Assembly: GCF_000720325.1 (NCBI RefSeq) | Contig: NZ_JOJM01000002.1 | Span: forward strand, 1-64,000 | Direction of reading: 5' to 3' | Origin: Streptomyces sp. NRRL B-1347 | GTDB taxonomy: Bacteria > Actinomycetota > Actinomycetes > Streptomycetales > Streptomycetaceae | Length of the DNA: 64,000 nt | Part shown: piece by piece, positions 9,372 to 18,982 of the stretch | How positions within the stretch are numbered: the stretch's first letter is position 1 | Layout of the letters: the number at the start of each line of letters is the position of its first letter | The notes under the pieces: model-generated | What the model was told of the DNA's origin: nothing | Database searches by the model: none | What the model saw: the letters and a program-made list of their open reading frames with translations, nothing else | Position numbers and translations under genes: made by a program

Positions 9372-10784
9372 ATGAGCGGCGGCGCAGGCAACGACGGCAG
9401 CGGCGAGTACCGGATCGAGCACGACTCCATGGGCGAGGTGCGGGTCCCCGCGGACGCCAAGTGGCGTGCCCAGACCCAGCGCGCGGTGGAGAACTTCCCG
9501 ATCTCGGGGCAGCGCATCGAGCGCGCGCACATCGCCGCTCTCGCCGAGATCAAAGCGGCGGCGGCGCAGGTCAACGCGCGCCTCGGCGTGCTCGACAAGG
9601 ACGTAGCCGACGCCATCGCGGACGCGGCCCGCGAGGTCGCCGACGGGCGCTGGGACGACCACTTCCCCGTCGACGTCTTCCAGACCGGCTCCGGCACCTC
9701 GTCCAACATGAACACGAACGAGGTCCTGGCCACGCTCGCCACCGAGCGGCTCGGCCGGGACGTACACCCGAACGACCACGTCAACGCCTCGCAGTCGTCC
9801 AACGACGTCTTCCCCTCCTCCATCCACATCGCCGCGACGGCGGCCGTCACCGGCGACCTGATCCCGGCCCTGGAGCACCTGGCCGCCTCCCTTGAGCGCA
9901 AGGCCGCGGAGTTCGCCGACGTCGTCAAGTCCGGGCGTACGCATCTGATGGACGCCACGCCCGTCACCCTCGGGCAGGAGTTCGGCGGGTACGCGGCCCA
10001 GGTGCGCTACGGCGTCGAGCGGCTGCGGGCCTCCCTGCCGCGCCTGGCCGAACTGCCGCTCGGCGGCACCGCCGTGGGCACCGGCATCAACACCCCGCCC
10101 GGCTTCTCCGCCGCGGTCATCGCCGAGGTCGCGCGGGCGACGGGCCTTCCGCTCACCGAGGCCCGCGACCACTTCGAGGCGCAGGGCGCGCGCGACGGCA
10201 TCGTCGAGACCAGCGGGCAGCTGCGCACCATCGCCGTCGGCCTCACGAAGATCTCCAACGACCTGCGCTGGATGGCGTCCGGGCCGCGCACCGGGCTCGC
10301 CGAGATCAGCCTGCCCGACCTGCAGCCCGGCTCCTCGATCATGCCGGGCAAGGTCAACCCCGTGATCCCCGAGGCCGTCCTGATGGTGGCCGCCCAGGTG
10401 ACGGGGAACGACGCGACCGTGGCCACCGCGGGAGCCGCGGGCAACTTCGAGCTCAACGTGATGCTGCCGGTCATCGCCAAGAACGTCCTGGAGTCGGTGC
10501 GGCTGCTCGCGAACGCCTCGCGGCTGCTCGCCGACCGGACGGTCGACGGCGTGGTCGCGCACCGCGAGCGGGCCCGGGAGTACGCCGAGTCCTCGCCGTC
10601 CGTCGTCACCCCGCTCAACAAGTACATCGGGTACGAGGAGGCGGCGAAGGTCGCGAAGCGGGCCCTTGCCGAGCGGCGGACCATCCGCGAGGTCGTCCTC
10701 GACGCCGGCTACGTCGACCGCGGCGACCTGACCCTGGAGCAGCTGGACGAGGCCCTGGACGTCCTGCGGATGACCCGTCCGTAG
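9372..10784 (+). CDS. fumC: Class II fumarate hydratase
   Basis: A 470-residue oxygen-stable fumarase of the fumarase/aspartase superfamily. The superfamily signature [11 protein letters not shown] is intact near residue 322, with the other conserved regions [14 protein letters not shown] and [17 protein letters not shown]. It interconverts fumarate and malate without an Fe-S cluster, as a homotetramer. The ATG follows GGAAGG. The N-terminus carries about 20 extra residues before the family core ([15 protein letters not shown]). It is divergent from the SGNH hydrolase gene. With fumB in the same region, the organism can make an iron-dependent and an iron-independent fumarase. Confidence 0.96.
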   Translation: MSGGAGNDGSGEYRIEHDSMGEVRVPADAKWRAQTQRAVENFPISGQRIERAHIAALAEIKAAAAQVNARLGVLDKDVADAIADAAREVADGRWDDHFPVDVFQTGSGTSSNMNTNEVLATLATERLGRDVHPNDHVNASQSSNDVFPSSIHIAATAAVTGDLIPALEHLAASLERKAAEFADVVKSGRTHLMDATPVTLGQEFGGYAAQVRYGVERLRASLPRLAELPLGGTAVGTGINTPPGFSAAVIAEVARATGLPLTEARDHFEAQGARDGIVETSGQLRTIAVGLTKISNDLRWMASGPRTGLAEISLPDLQPGSSIMPGKVNPVIPEAVLMVAAQVTGNDATVATAGAAGNFELNVMLPVIAKNVLESVRLLANASRLLADRTVDGVVAHRERAREYAESSPSVVTPLNKYIGYEEAAKVAKRALAERRTIREVVLDAGYVDRGDLTLEQLDEALDVLRMTRP

Positions 10785-10817
10785 GGGAGCACCCGGCAGG
10801 GTCGCGGTGACGGGTCC

Positions 10818-10823
10818 TAATAT
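10818..10823 (+). promoter_or_regulatory. -10 box of leaderless DUF402 gene
   Basis: TAATAT lies six bases before the ATG at 10830, and there is no ribosome-binding site. The -35 region is not recognisable. Confidence 0.5.
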
Positions 10824-10829
10824 CTGTTC

Positions 10830-11516
10830 ATGACAGACGACCGCGACGGAAGCACGGCATCGGCGAGCGCCCGGCGTTGGGCGCCGGGGACCCACATCCT
10901 CTGGCGCTACCGCGCCAACGGCGGGGACGGGATCCACATCTGCCGACCCGTCACCGTCGTGGAGGACTCGGCGGACCTGCTTGCCGTCTGGCTGGCACCG
11001 GGCACGGAGTGCGTGCGCCCGGTGCTCGCCGACGGCACCTCCGTGCACGAGGAGCCGCTCGCCACCCGGTACACCAAGCCGCGCACGACCCGCCGCGGCC
11101 ACTGGTTCGGCACCGGCGTCCTGAAGCTGGCGCGGCCGGACGAGCCCTGGTCGGTGTGGCTGTTCTGGGAGCCGGGCTGGCGGTTCAAGAACTGGTACGT
11201 GAACCTGGAGGAGCCGCGCACCCGCTGGTCCGGCGGCATGGACTCCGAGGACCACTTCCTCGACCTGTCCGTGCTCCCGGACGGCAGCTGGCGGTGGCAC
11301 GACGAGGACGAGTTCGAGCAGGCCCGGCGCGCCGGCCTGATGGACGACGAGCGGGCGGCGGCGGTCCGCAGGGCCGGCCGCGAGGCCGTGGCGGCGATCG
11401 AGGCGTGGGGCACTCCCTTCGCGGACGGCTGGGAGCGGTGGCGGCCCGACGCGAGCTGGCGCATTCCCGCCCTGCCGGGTGACTGGGACCGCACGCCCGC
11501 GCATGTCTCCTCATGA
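10830..11516 (+). CDS. DUF402 family protein
   Basis: A 228-residue soluble protein of the DUF402 family, recognised from the N-terminal HILWRYRANGGDG and from W-rich strands such as WSVWLFWEPGWRFKNWYVNL. The acidic motifs DSEDHFLDLSVLPDG and DEDEFEQARR are also typical. Characterised relatives (Ntdp-like, FomD) are metal-dependent nucleoside or CMP-ester phosphohydrolases, so a hydrolase acting on a nucleotide-like phosphate ester is plausible. The substrate cannot be inferred here. The ATG is probably the first base of the mRNA. Confidence 0.8.
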   Translation: MTDDRDGSTASASARRWAPGTHILWRYRANGGDGIHICRPVTVVEDSADLLAVWLAPGTECVRPVLADGTSVHEEPLATRYTKPRTTRRGHWFGTGVLKLARPDEPWSVWLFWEPGWRFKNWYVNLEEPRTRWSGGMDSEDHFLDLSVLPDGSWRWHDEDEFEQARRAGLMDDERAAAVRRAGREAVAAIEAWGTPFADGWERWRPDASWRIPALPGDWDRTPAHVSS

Positions 11517-11521
11517 GACCC

Positions 11522-11552
11522 TTGATGCGCCCCCGTGGTTCAAACGTAGGAT
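11522..11552 (+). promoter_or_regulatory. Candidate promoter of methyltransferase gene
   Basis: TTGATG (11522-11527) and TAGGAT (11547-11552) are separated by 19 bases, giving a leader of about 75 nt before the GTG at 11633. Confidence 0.4.
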
Positions 11553-11632
11553 CGTCCTCCGCAAGGGCGCACAGCAGCAACTCTTGGTGCCCCCGCGCGG
11601 CCTGACAGGATGTCATCGAGGAGCGGCTCAAC

Positions 11633-12310
11633 GTGAGCGAGGAATACGGAGTGCGTGGCGGCCGCGACCGCACGGGCCAGGCCGAGGCGTTCGACGCCAT
11701 CGGCACGGCGTACGACGTCGCGTTCCCGCACAAGGAGGGCCAGCTCGCGGCCGGAAAGAGACTCGTCGCCGAACTGCCCGCCGGGTCCCGGGTCTTGGAC
11801 GTGGGCTGCGGCACCGGGCTGCCCACGGCCCGTCAGCTCACCGGCGCGGGGCACACCGTGCTGGGTGTCGACCTGTCAGCCGGAATGCTGGACCTCGCGC
11901 GCGGGAATGTACCGCCGCCCGCGGCCGAGTTCCGTCGCCTCGACCTCGCCGACCTGCGGATCGACGGCGAAGGACCGGGCAGTGTGGGGCAGTTCGACGC
12001 GATTGCCTGCTTCTTCGCGCTGTTGATGCTGCCCCGGGAGGAGATACCGTCTGCTCTTCGGCTGCTGCGGTCGCTGCTCAGGCCCGGTGGTCTGCTCGCG
12101 CTGTCCATGGTCGAGGCCGACCTGGATGACGCGGCGATTCCGTTCCTGGGGCACGTAATCCGGGTATCCGGTTACCTGCGGGACGAACTGCGGCAGGTCG
12201 TGCGGGACGCCGGTTTCGACATCGCCCACGAGGAGTCGTACGCGTACGCCCCGGCGAGCACCGACGCACCACCTGAGCACCAGTTATTCCTGCACTGCCG
12301 ACGCGGCTGA
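11633..12310 (+). CDS. Class I SAM-dependent methyltransferase
   Basis: A 225-residue Rossmann-fold methyltransferase. Motif I is VLDVGCGTGLPTARQL (about residues 55-70). An acidic strand-2 end follows at GVDLSAGML, and motif IV sits at FDAIACFFALLML. The substrate is unknown; the overall form matches small-molecule (UbiE/Methyltransf_25-like) enzymes. The GTG start has GAGGAG nine bases upstream. It has no close operon partner; the SpoIIE phosphatase gene starts 56 bases downstream and may be co-transcribed. Confidence 0.85.
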   Translation: MSEEYGVRGGRDRTGQAEAFDAIGTAYDVAFPHKEGQLAAGKRLVAELPAGSRVLDVGCGTGLPTARQLTGAGHTVLGVDLSAGMLDLARGNVPPPAAEFRRLDLADLRIDGEGPGSVGQFDAIACFFALLMLPREEIPSALRLLRSLLRPGGLLALSMVEADLDDAAIPFLGHVIRVSGYLRDELRQVVRDAGFDIAHEESYAYAPASTDAPPEHQLFLHCRRG

Positions 12311-12366
12311 GCAACGCTTGGACGGCGCGCGCGGCGCGCAGCCCCGGACGGACGGATTCAAAACGC

Positions 12367-14442
12367 GTGACGGAGCACCTCAGCCCCTACGAGGGCCGCA
12401 AGGCACCAGTTGCCCGGCCCCCCGCCCCCGCGGATCCCCGCGGGGCGCTGCTGCGTACCCCGGAGCCGGAGGTGCGCGGCTCCGCGGGGGTGAACGCCAT
12501 GCCCGCGCAGGCACGTACGGGTGAGCAGGACGCGGGCAGCGAGCACGCCCAGTCGTCGTCGACGGCGGCCACGAACGGACCCGGCGGCCACCGGCCGCGG
12601 CCCGCCCCCGAGGGCGTTCCCGGCCAGGCGCACACCGGCGCGGGCGAGGCACGGCCCGCCACCGAGCTCCCGTCCGCCGCGGTCCCCGGCCCGCCCGGGG
12701 GCGCCGAGCGCCGCTCGGGGCGGCCGCGGCCGCCGGGCCCGGCCGCGATGCGGCGCGACGGCGACCGGCTGCGCTTCGTGGGCGCGGCGACGCGGCGCAT
12801 CGCCCGCGGCATCGACCTCGACGAGATCGTGATGGGCCTGTGCCGGGCCACGGTCCCGACGTTCTCGGACGCGATCCTCGTCTATCTGCGCGACCCGCTG
12901 CCGGTGGGCGACGAGCGCCCCGCCGGGCCGCTGCTGCTGCGCCTGCGCCGCACCGACCGCATCCCCGAGGACCAGGACACCGACGGCGGCACGCTGCCCG
13001 CGCTCCAGGTGCAGTCCGACCTGTCGACGGCCGCCGAGCTGTGCGAGGTCCGGGTGGGCAGCGCGCTCGCGGAGGTCCTGCGCGGGGTGCGGCCGGTGTT
13101 CGCGGACTCGTCCGCGGCGCTCGGCGCCCTTCCGGAGCTGCTCGGCGAGGGCCGCGCGGTCCCGGGCGGGCAGCGGGCGATCCTGGCGCCGCTGCGGGGG
13201 CGGCGGCGGGTCATCGGCGCCGCGGTGTTCCTGCGCCGCCCGGACCGGCACGCCTTCGAGGCCGACGACCTGCTGGTGGCCGCCCAGCTGGCCACGCACA
13301 GCGCCCTGGGCATCGACAAAGCGGTCCTGTACGGCCGCGAGGCGTACATCGCGGACGAGTTGCAGCGCACGATGCTGCCCGAGACCCTGCCGCGCGCCAC
13401 CGGCGTGCGGCTCGCCTCGCGCTACCTCCCGGCCGCCGAGACCGCCCGCGTCGGCGGCGACTGGTACGACGCGATCCCGCTGCCCGGCAGCCGCGTGGCG
13501 CTCGTCGTCGGCGACGTCATGGGCCACTCCATGACCTCCGCCGCGATCATGGGCCAGCTGCGCACCACCGCGCAGACCCTCGCCGGGCTGGACCTGCCGC
13601 CGCAGGAGGTCCTGCACCACCTGGACGAGCAGGCCCAGCGGCTCGGCTCGGACCGCATGGCGACCTGCCTGTACGCGGTGTACGACCCGGTCTCGCACCG
13701 CATCACCATCGCCAACGCGGGCCATCCGCCGCCGGTCCTGCTGCACCTGGGCGGGCGCGCGGAGGTCCTGCGCGTGCCCCCGGGCGCGCCCATCGGCGTG
13801 GGCGGCGTGGACTTCGAGGCCGTCGAGCTGGACGCCCCGGCGGGCGCGACGCTGCTCCTGTACACGGACGGGCTCGTGGAGTCCCGCCTCCGTGACGTGT
13901 GGACCGGCATAGAGCAGCTGCGCGAGCGGCTCGCCGCCACCGCCCAGCTGACCGGGCCCGACCATCCGCCGCCCCTGGAAGCGCTGTGCGACGAGGTGCT
14001 CGACATGCTCGGGCCCGGCGACCGCGACGACGACATCGCGCTGCTCGCCGCCCGCTTCGACGGGATCGCGCCCAGCGACGTGGCGTACTGGTTCCTGGAA
14101 CCGGAGGACGCCACTCCGTCGCGTGCCCGCCGGCTCGCCCGCAGCGCCCTGGAGCGCTGGGGCCTGACGGACCTGAACGACGCGGTGGAGCTGCTGGTCA
14201 GCGAGGTCGTCACGAACGCCGTGCGGTACGCCACGCGCCCGATCACGCTGCGCCTGCTGCGGACCGACGTGCTGCGCTGCGAGGTGGGCGACGACGTGCC
14301 GCAGCTGCCGCGGCTGCGCCAGGCGCGCGCCACGGACGAGGGCGGACGCGGCCTCTACCTGGTCAACAAGCTGGCGCGGCGCTGGGGCGCCACGCGGCTG
14401 AGCACGGGAAAGGTGGTCTGGTTCGAGCTGAACCAGACATGA
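12367..14442 (+). CDS. SpoIIE-type PP2C phosphatase with GAF and anti-sigma kinase-like ATPase domains
   Basis: A 691-residue cytoplasmic signalling protein. A disordered Ala/Pro/Gly-rich N-terminus (1 to about 128) is followed by a GAF sensor domain (about 130-310). Next is a SpoIIE/PP2C Ser/Thr phosphatase domain (about 330-560) with metal-ligand motifs GGDWYDA, VVGDVMGHS, YTDGLVE and DDDIALL. The C-terminal HATPase_c domain (about 580-691) has the N-box SEVVTNAVRYA and GGRGLYLV. Proteins of this layout dephosphorylate anti-sigma-factor antagonists while the ATPase domain can phosphorylate them, tuning alternative sigma factors. No partner sigma or antagonist gene lies nearby. The GTG start has no clear ribosome-binding site. 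Confidence 0.9.
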   Translation: MTEHLSPYEGRKAPVARPPAPADPRGALLRTPEPEVRGSAGVNAMPAQARTGEQDAGSEHAQSSSTAATNGPGGHRPRPAPEGVPGQAHTGAGEARPATELPSAAVPGPPGGAERRSGRPRPPGPAAMRRDGDRLRFVGAATRRIARGIDLDEIVMGLCRATVPTFSDAILVYLRDPLPVGDERPAGPLLLRLRRTDRIPEDQDTDGGTLPALQVQSDLSTAAELCEVRVGSALAEVLRGVRPVFADSSAALGALPELLGEGRAVPGGQRAILAPLRGRRRVIGAAVFLRRPDRHAFEADDLLVAAQLATHSALGIDKAVLYGREAYIADELQRTMLPETLPRATGVRLASRYLPAAETARVGGDWYDAIPLPGSRVALVVGDVMGHSMTSAAIMGQLRTTAQTLAGLDLPPQEVLHHLDEQAQRLGSDRMATCLYAVYDPVSHRITIANAGHPPPVLLHLGGRAEVLRVPPGAPIGVGGVDFEAVELDAPAGATLLLYTDGLVESRLRDVWTGIEQLRERLAATAQLTGPDHPPPLEALCDEVLDMLGPGDRDDDIALLAARFDGIAPSDVAYWFLEPEDATPSRARRLARSALERWGLTDLNDAVELLVSEVVTNAVRYATRPITLRLLRTDVLRCEVGDDVPQLPRLRQARATDEGGRGLYLVNKLARRWGATRLSTGKVVWFELNQT

Positions 14443-14535
14443 GCCGGGCCTGAGCGGGCACCCGGACCCAGCCGCTGCCAGGTCCGGCCCCCGGGCTCGG
14501 CCGTGCCCTGCCCGGCCCGGCCCGGCCGAAAAGTT

Positions 14536-14552
14536 GCCGACACCTTGTCGGC
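14536..14552. promoter_or_regulatory. Inverted repeat in the katA promoter region
   Basis: GCCGAC-ACCTT-GTCGGC lies about 60 bases before the katA start, close to a TTGACT sequence (14557-14562). It may be an operator. It does not resemble the CatR/PerR box. Confidence 0.3.
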
Positions 14553-14613
14553 GTCGTTGACTGGCGTGGTGAACGAAGCGACCTGACCCCCTCTCCGACG
14601 GGAGGACGCGCTC

Positions 14614-16086
14614 GTGAGCGAGGCGCCCCGCACGGTCCCCTCCACCACCGACAACGCCGGTGTTCCGGTCGAGAGCGACGAACATTCGCTGACCGTCGAC
14701 GCGAACGGTCCGATCCTGCTCCAGGACCACTACCTGATCGAGAAGATGGCCCAGTTCAACCGCGAACGGGTGCCCGAGCGCGTGGTGCACGCCAAGGGCT
14801 CGGGCGCGTACGGGACCTTCGAGGTCACCAACGACGTCAGCCAGTTCACCAAGGCCGACCTCTTCCAGCCCGGCAAGCGCACGGAGATGCTGGCCCGCTT
14901 CTCCACCGTGGCGGGCGAGCAGGGCTCCCCCGACACCTGGCGCGATCCGCGCGGCTTCGCGCTGAAGTTCTACACGGAGCACGGCAACTACGACCTGGTG
15001 GGCAACAACACCCCGGTCTTCTTCGTCCGCGACCCGCAGAAGTTCCAGGACTTCATCCGCTCGCAGAAGCGCACCCTCGACAGCGCGGTGCGCGACCACG
15101 ACATGCAGTGGGACTTCTGGACCCTGTCGCCGGAGTCCGCGCACATGGTCACCTGGCTGATGGGCGACCGCGGCATCCCGAAGACGTACCGCCACATGAA
15201 CGGCTACTCGTCGCACACCTACATGTGGATCAACGGCGGCGGCGAGAAGTTCTGGGTGAAGTACCACCTCAAGACCGACCAGGGCATCGACTTCCTCACC
15301 CAGGACGAGGCGGACGACCTCGCGGGCAAGGACGGCGATCTGCACCGCCGCGACCTGTTCCAATCGATCAAGCGGGGCGAGCACCCGAGCTGGACGGTCA
15401 AGGTCCAGATCATGCCGTTCGACGACGCCCCGGACTACCGCTTCAACCCGTTCGACCTGACGAAGGTGTGGCCGCACGGCGACTACCCGCTCGTCGAGGT
15501 CGGCCGGATGACCCTGCACAAGAACCCCGAGGATTTCTTCGTCCACATCGAGCAGGCCGCGTTCGAGCCCTCCAGCATGGTGCCGGGCATCGGCCCGTCC
15601 CCGGACAAGATGCTGCTCGGCCGGCTGTTCTCGTACCCGGACACGCACCGCTACCGCATCGGCCCCAACTACCAGCAGCTGCCGCCGAACCGGCCGCGCT
15701 CCGCCGTCCGCTCGTACGCGAAGGACGGTCCGATGCGCTACGAACCGGCGAACGTCGCGCGCCCGTACGCGCCCAACTCCTACGGCGGCCCGTCCGCCCC
15801 CGTCCAGGAGTCCGTGGACCCGGCGGGCTGGCGGACCGCGGGCGAGATGGTGCGCGAGGCGTACAAGCTGCACCGCGAGGACGACGACTTCGGGCAGCCC
15901 GGCACGATGGTGCGCGAGGTGCTCGACGACGCGGCGCGCGACCGCCTGGTGTCGAACATCAGCGGGCACCTGCTCGACGGCGTCTCCCGGCCGGTCCTCG
16001 ACCGGGCGCTGCGCTACTGGCGCAGCGTGGACAAGGACCTCGGCGACAAGGTCGCGGCGAAGGTCGACGGCGCCGGGCGGAGCTGA
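14614..16086 (+). CDS. katA: Monofunctional heme catalase
   Basis: A 490-residue clade-3-size catalase that disproportionates hydrogen peroxide to water and oxygen. The active-site His59 lies in [11 protein letters not shown] and the distal Asn near residue 132 in VGNNTPVFF. The proximal heme ligand Tyr341 lies in [12 protein letters not shown]. The GTG start follows GGGAGGA by eight bases. No catR/fur-type repressor gene is adjacent, unlike the classic catR-katA pair, so its regulation must come from elsewhere. oxyR-ahpCD lies 7 kb downstream. A perfect hairpin ends the gene. The symbol is by family; a second catalase gene elsewhere cannot be excluded. Confidence 0.95.
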   Translation: MSEAPRTVPSTTDNAGVPVESDEHSLTVDANGPILLQDHYLIEKMAQFNRERVPERVVHAKGSGAYGTFEVTNDVSQFTKADLFQPGKRTEMLARFSTVAGEQGSPDTWRDPRGFALKFYTEHGNYDLVGNNTPVFFVRDPQKFQDFIRSQKRTLDSAVRDHDMQWDFWTLSPESAHMVTWLMGDRGIPKTYRHMNGYSSHTYMWINGGGEKFWVKYHLKTDQGIDFLTQDEADDLAGKDGDLHRRDLFQSIKRGEHPSWTVKVQIMPFDDAPDYRFNPFDLTKVWPHGDYPLVEVGRMTLHKNPEDFFVHIEQAAFEPSSMVPGIGPSPDKMLLGRLFSYPDTHRYRIGPNYQQLPPNRPRSAVRSYAKDGPMRYEPANVARPYAPNSYGGPSAPVQESVDPAGWRTAGEMVREAYKLHREDDDFGQPGTMVREVLDDAARDRLVSNISGHLLDGVSRPVLDRALRYWRSVDKDLGDKVAAKVDGAGRS

Positions 16087-16110
16087 CGGGCCGCCGAGCC
16101 GACCGGTATG

Positions 16111-16150
16111 CGAGAAGTGCCCGGAACCAGCTGGTTCCGGGCACTTCTCG
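16111..16150. terminator. Perfect 40-bp palindrome terminator
   Basis: The half-site CGAGAAGTGCCCGGAACCAG is followed directly by its exact reverse complement. It separates the convergent katA and penicillin-binding protein genes. Confidence 0.85.
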
Positions 16151-16194
16151 TCCTGCTCCGCCTGTTCCGCGCTACTCGTCCGCGCGCGACGACG

Positions 16195-18660
16195 CTACTC
16201 GTCCGAGCGCGACGATCTGTCGGCTCGCTGGTCGTCCGGGTCGTCCGGGATCCCGAAGGTGGGCGACGTCGGGGTCGTCGGAGTCGTCGGCGGCTTCGTC
16301 GTCGGCTCCGTGGGCGGTGGCGTCGTCGGCGGCTTCGTCGACGGCGGCTCGGTCGTCGGGGGCTTCGTCGACGGCGGCTTGGTGCTCGGCTTGTCCTTGT
16401 CGTCCCGCTCGGTGGGCCGGGTCGTCGGGGCCGACGGCACCTGCGTGGTCGGCTCGGGCGGCGGCGCGACGGCGGCACCCATGTCGGTGTCCAGCTTGAA
16501 CTTGGTGCGCGAGCCGGTCGCGTTGAAGGTGTACGCCGCCCAGATCTCGGCCGGGAAGCTGCCGCCGTCGACGCGCGGCTTGCCGCCCGCGCCCCGCATG
16601 GACACCTGGGTGCCCCGCTTGACGTCGCCGTCGTCCTTGGGCTGCTCGCCGAACAGGCCGACCGAGGTGACCAGCTTCGGCGTGTAGCCCACGAACCAGG
16701 CCGACTTGTTGTCGTCGGACGTACCGGTCTTGCCCGCGACCTGCTGACCCTTGCGGGTGGGCGCGTCGCGCACCGACGTGCGGGCGGTGCCGTCGTCGAC
16801 CACGCCGGTGAGCACGGACGTCACCGAGTCGGCCGCGCCCCGGCTGATGACCCGGTCGCCGATCGCCCCGGGCAGGTCGACGGTGCGGTCCTTGTGCTCG
16901 ACCGACTTCACCAGGCGCGGGGTGACCTTGACGCCGTGGTTGTCGAGCGTCGCGTACGCCCCGGCCATCTCCAGGGGGCTCGCCCCCATCGTGCCGAGCG
17001 TCTGCGCGGGCACGGCGGGCAGACCCTTGGTGCTCATGCCCAGCTTGCCCGCGACCTCCAGGACCTGGTCCATCTTCACGTCCACGCCCATCTGCGCGAA
17101 GGCGGAGTTGATGGACTTGTTCATCGCGGTCTGCACGGTGACGGGCCCGTAGGACTGGTCGTCCTCGTTCGGCGGCGCGAACGCGATGTCGCTGCCCTTG
17201 ACAGGGCGCTCGCTGCGGCCGCTGTAGATCGTGTTCGCCGTGATCGGCTTGCCGTCCTGCGTGGTGGCGCCCTTCTCCAGGGCGGCGGCGAGGATCAGCG
17301 GCTTGAAGGTGGAGGCGGGCTGGTAGTCGGTGCGGGTCGCGTTGTTCCTGAAGTGCTTGAGGTAGTCGTCGCCGCCGTACATCGCGACGATCGCACCGGT
17401 CTTCGGGTCCACGGACACCGCGCCCGCCTGGACGCGCGCGTCGGCCTTGCTCTTCTTCGGGTCGAGGCGGTCGTTGAGCTTCTGGTCGACGGCCTTCTCC
17501 AGCTGGCGCTGCTTCTTGCGGTCGATGTTCAGCGTGATCGTGTAGCCGCCCGCCTTGAGCTGCGCCTCGGCCTCGGACTTGGTGTAGCCCTGCTCCACCA
17601 GCTGGCGCTGGACGATCTCGTTGGCGAACTGGACCAGGTAGCCGGTCTGCCCCTTCATGCCGGGCGCGACCTTCGGCGGGCGCGGGGTGGGGAACGTCAT
17701 CCCGTCGCGCTTGCCGGAGTCGAGCCAGCCCTCCTCGACCATGTTGTTCAGGACGTAGTTCCAGCGCTCCTTGACCAGCTTCCTGCCGGTGGGGGTCGCG
17801 GACGTCCAGTCGTAGGAGCTCGGCGCCTGGAGCAGGGCGGCGAGGTAGGCGCCCTGCGAGACGCTCAGCTTCGCGGCGTCGATGCCGTAGTAGGCCTGGG
17901 ACGCGGCCTGGATGCCGTACGCGCCGCGGCCGTAGTAGCTGGTGTTGATGTAGCCCGCGAGGATGTCCTCCTTGCTCTTCTCGCGGTCCACCTTCAGCGA
18001 GATGACCAGCTCTTTGAGCTTGCGCGTGACGGTCTGTTCCTGCGACAGGTAGTAGTTCTTGACGTACTGCTGGGTGATCGTGGAGCCGCCCTGCTTGCCC
18101 TTGCCGGACAGGGTGTTGAGCACGCCGCGCGCGGTGCCCTTGAAGTCGACGCCGGTGTCCTTGTAGAAGGACTTGTTCTCGGCGGCGACGAAGGTGCGCT
18201 GGACCCCCTTGGGGATCTCCTTCAGGTCGACGATCTCGCGGTTGACCTCGCCGTCGCGGTACAGGACCGTGCCGTCGCTGTACTTGATGATGTTGCTCTG
18301 CTTCTTCGCCAGGGCGTTGCCCTTGGGGATGTCCACCACCAGGTAGAGGATGACGAAGCCGAGCATGCCGAGCAGGATGACGCCGAAGAAGTAGCCGAGG
18401 AGCTTCTTCCAGGTGAAGAAGCGGCGTATGCCGGTGCGCTTGGGCTTGCCGCTGCGGGTGCGCCGCACCGGGCGGCCGCCGGAGTCGCCGGAGCCGGAGC
18501 CGGTGCCGGCCGGTGCGCCCTCGGCGGGGCTCGTACCGGCGTCGGCGGACGTGCCGGCGTCGGCAGGCGTGCCCGTGGCAGGCTCGCCGCCGGACGGGCG
18601 GCCGCGCGCTGCCCGGCGCGCATCGCGCTGCCGCGCTTTTCGCTCTTCCGCTCGGCCCAT
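16195..18660 (-). CDS. Class A penicillin-binding protein (glycosyltransferase/transpeptidase)
   Basis: An 821-residue bifunctional peptidoglycan synthase. A basic, Pro/Gly-rich cytoplasmic N-terminus (1-84) precedes one membrane segment (about 85-108). The GT51 glycosyltransferase domain has catalytic-site motifs ENKSFYKDTGVD and GGSTITQQYVKNYY. The transpeptidase domain has the nucleophile motif STFK (about residue 448), an SxN-like motif SINSAF and KTGTS (about 645). The last 75 residues are a Thr/Pro-rich tail built of repeats such as TKPPSTKPPTTEPP, encoded by tandem DNA repeats around 16290-16390. The tail is probably a flexible wall-spanning segment. The start is the first Met of the charged N-terminus. 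Confidence 0.94.
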   Translation of the reverse strand: MGRAEERKARQRDARRAARGRPSGGEPATGTPADAGTSADAGTSPAEGAPAGTGSGSGDSGGRPVRRTRSGKPKRTGIRRFFTWKKLLGYFFGVILLGMLGFVILYLVVDIPKGNALAKKQSNIIKYSDGTVLYRDGEVNREIVDLKEIPKGVQRTFVAAENKSFYKDTGVDFKGTARGVLNTLSGKGKQGGSTITQQYVKNYYLSQEQTVTRKLKELVISLKVDREKSKEDILAGYINTSYYGRGAYGIQAASQAYYGIDAAKLSVSQGAYLAALLQAPSSYDWTSATPTGRKLVKERWNYVLNNMVEEGWLDSGKRDGMTFPTPRPPKVAPGMKGQTGYLVQFANEIVQRQLVEQGYTKSEAEAQLKAGGYTITLNIDRKKQRQLEKAVDQKLNDRLDPKKSKADARVQAGAVSVDPKTGAIVAMYGGDDYLKHFRNNATRTDYQPASTFKPLILAAALEKGATTQDGKPITANTIYSGRSERPVKGSDIAFAPPNEDDQSYGPVTVQTAMNKSINSAFAQMGVDVKMDQVLEVAGKLGMSTKGLPAVPAQTLGTMGASPLEMAGAYATLDNHGVKVTPRLVKSVEHKDRTVDLPGAIGDRVISRGAADSVTSVLTGVVDDGTARTSVRDAPTRKGQQVAGKTGTSDDNKSAWFVGYTPKLVTSVGLFGEQPKDDGDVKRGTQVSMRGAGGKPRVDGGSFPAEIWAAYTFNATGSRTKFKLDTDMGAAVAPPPEPTTQVPSAPTTRPTERDDKDKPSTKPPSTKPPTTEPPSTKPPTTPPPTEPTTKPPTTPTTPTSPTFGIPDDPDDQRADRSSRSDE

Positions 18661-18943
18661 GACTGTGGTCGCTCCGCTTCTTCTCGTGCCCGTCTCGTGC
18701 CGCTCGTACGTCTCGTACTGCCCGTACGGGTCAGGTCAGCTCACGAAGCTAACACCGCACCCAAGGACAAAAGGCGCCCAATCCGGTCTTTTGCGGACGT
18801 GACAATGAGCACCCACACCAGGGGAACCCTTGCCGCTCCACCGGAATCGACTCCTTGAGGACGCGGACGGTTGCCTCCCTTTTCTGCCGGAGTGGTCACA
18901 CCCACCGCACCCGGACGACCACGGCCCGGCTACACACTCGACG
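18661..18943. other. Divergent promoter region of PBP and PadR genes
   Basis: The 283 bp up to the PadR operator carry no gene. CGTACG recurs at about 18700-18730. On the minus strand a TGTTAGCTT sequence near 18750 could supply the PBP -10 box, but its -35 spacing is poor. Confidence 0.4.
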
Positions 18944-18973
18944 TATACACACCACGTATACGTGGTGTGTATA
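18944..18973. promoter_or_regulatory. 30-bp perfect palindrome, PadR operator
   Basis: The half-site TATACACACCACGTA is followed immediately by its exact reverse complement. It ends nine bases before the PadR ATG and overlaps the TATAGT -10 box at 18970-18975. The position fits autorepression of the PadR/ABC operon. Confidence 0.75.
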
Positions 18974-18975
18974 GT
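18970..18975 (+). promoter_or_regulatory. -10 box of leaderless PadR operon
   Basis: TATAGT ends seven bases before the ATG at 18983. The sequence between (CCTCCGC) is anti-Shine-Dalgarno-like, so no ribosome-binding site exists and transcription should start at the ATG. Confidence 0.5.
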
Positions 18976-18982
18976 CCTCCGC

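Noticed and set aside
14443..14613. CatR/PerR box upstream of katA
   Set aside because: No TTAGAAT-type inverted repeat is present; only an unrelated GCCGAC repeat is seen.
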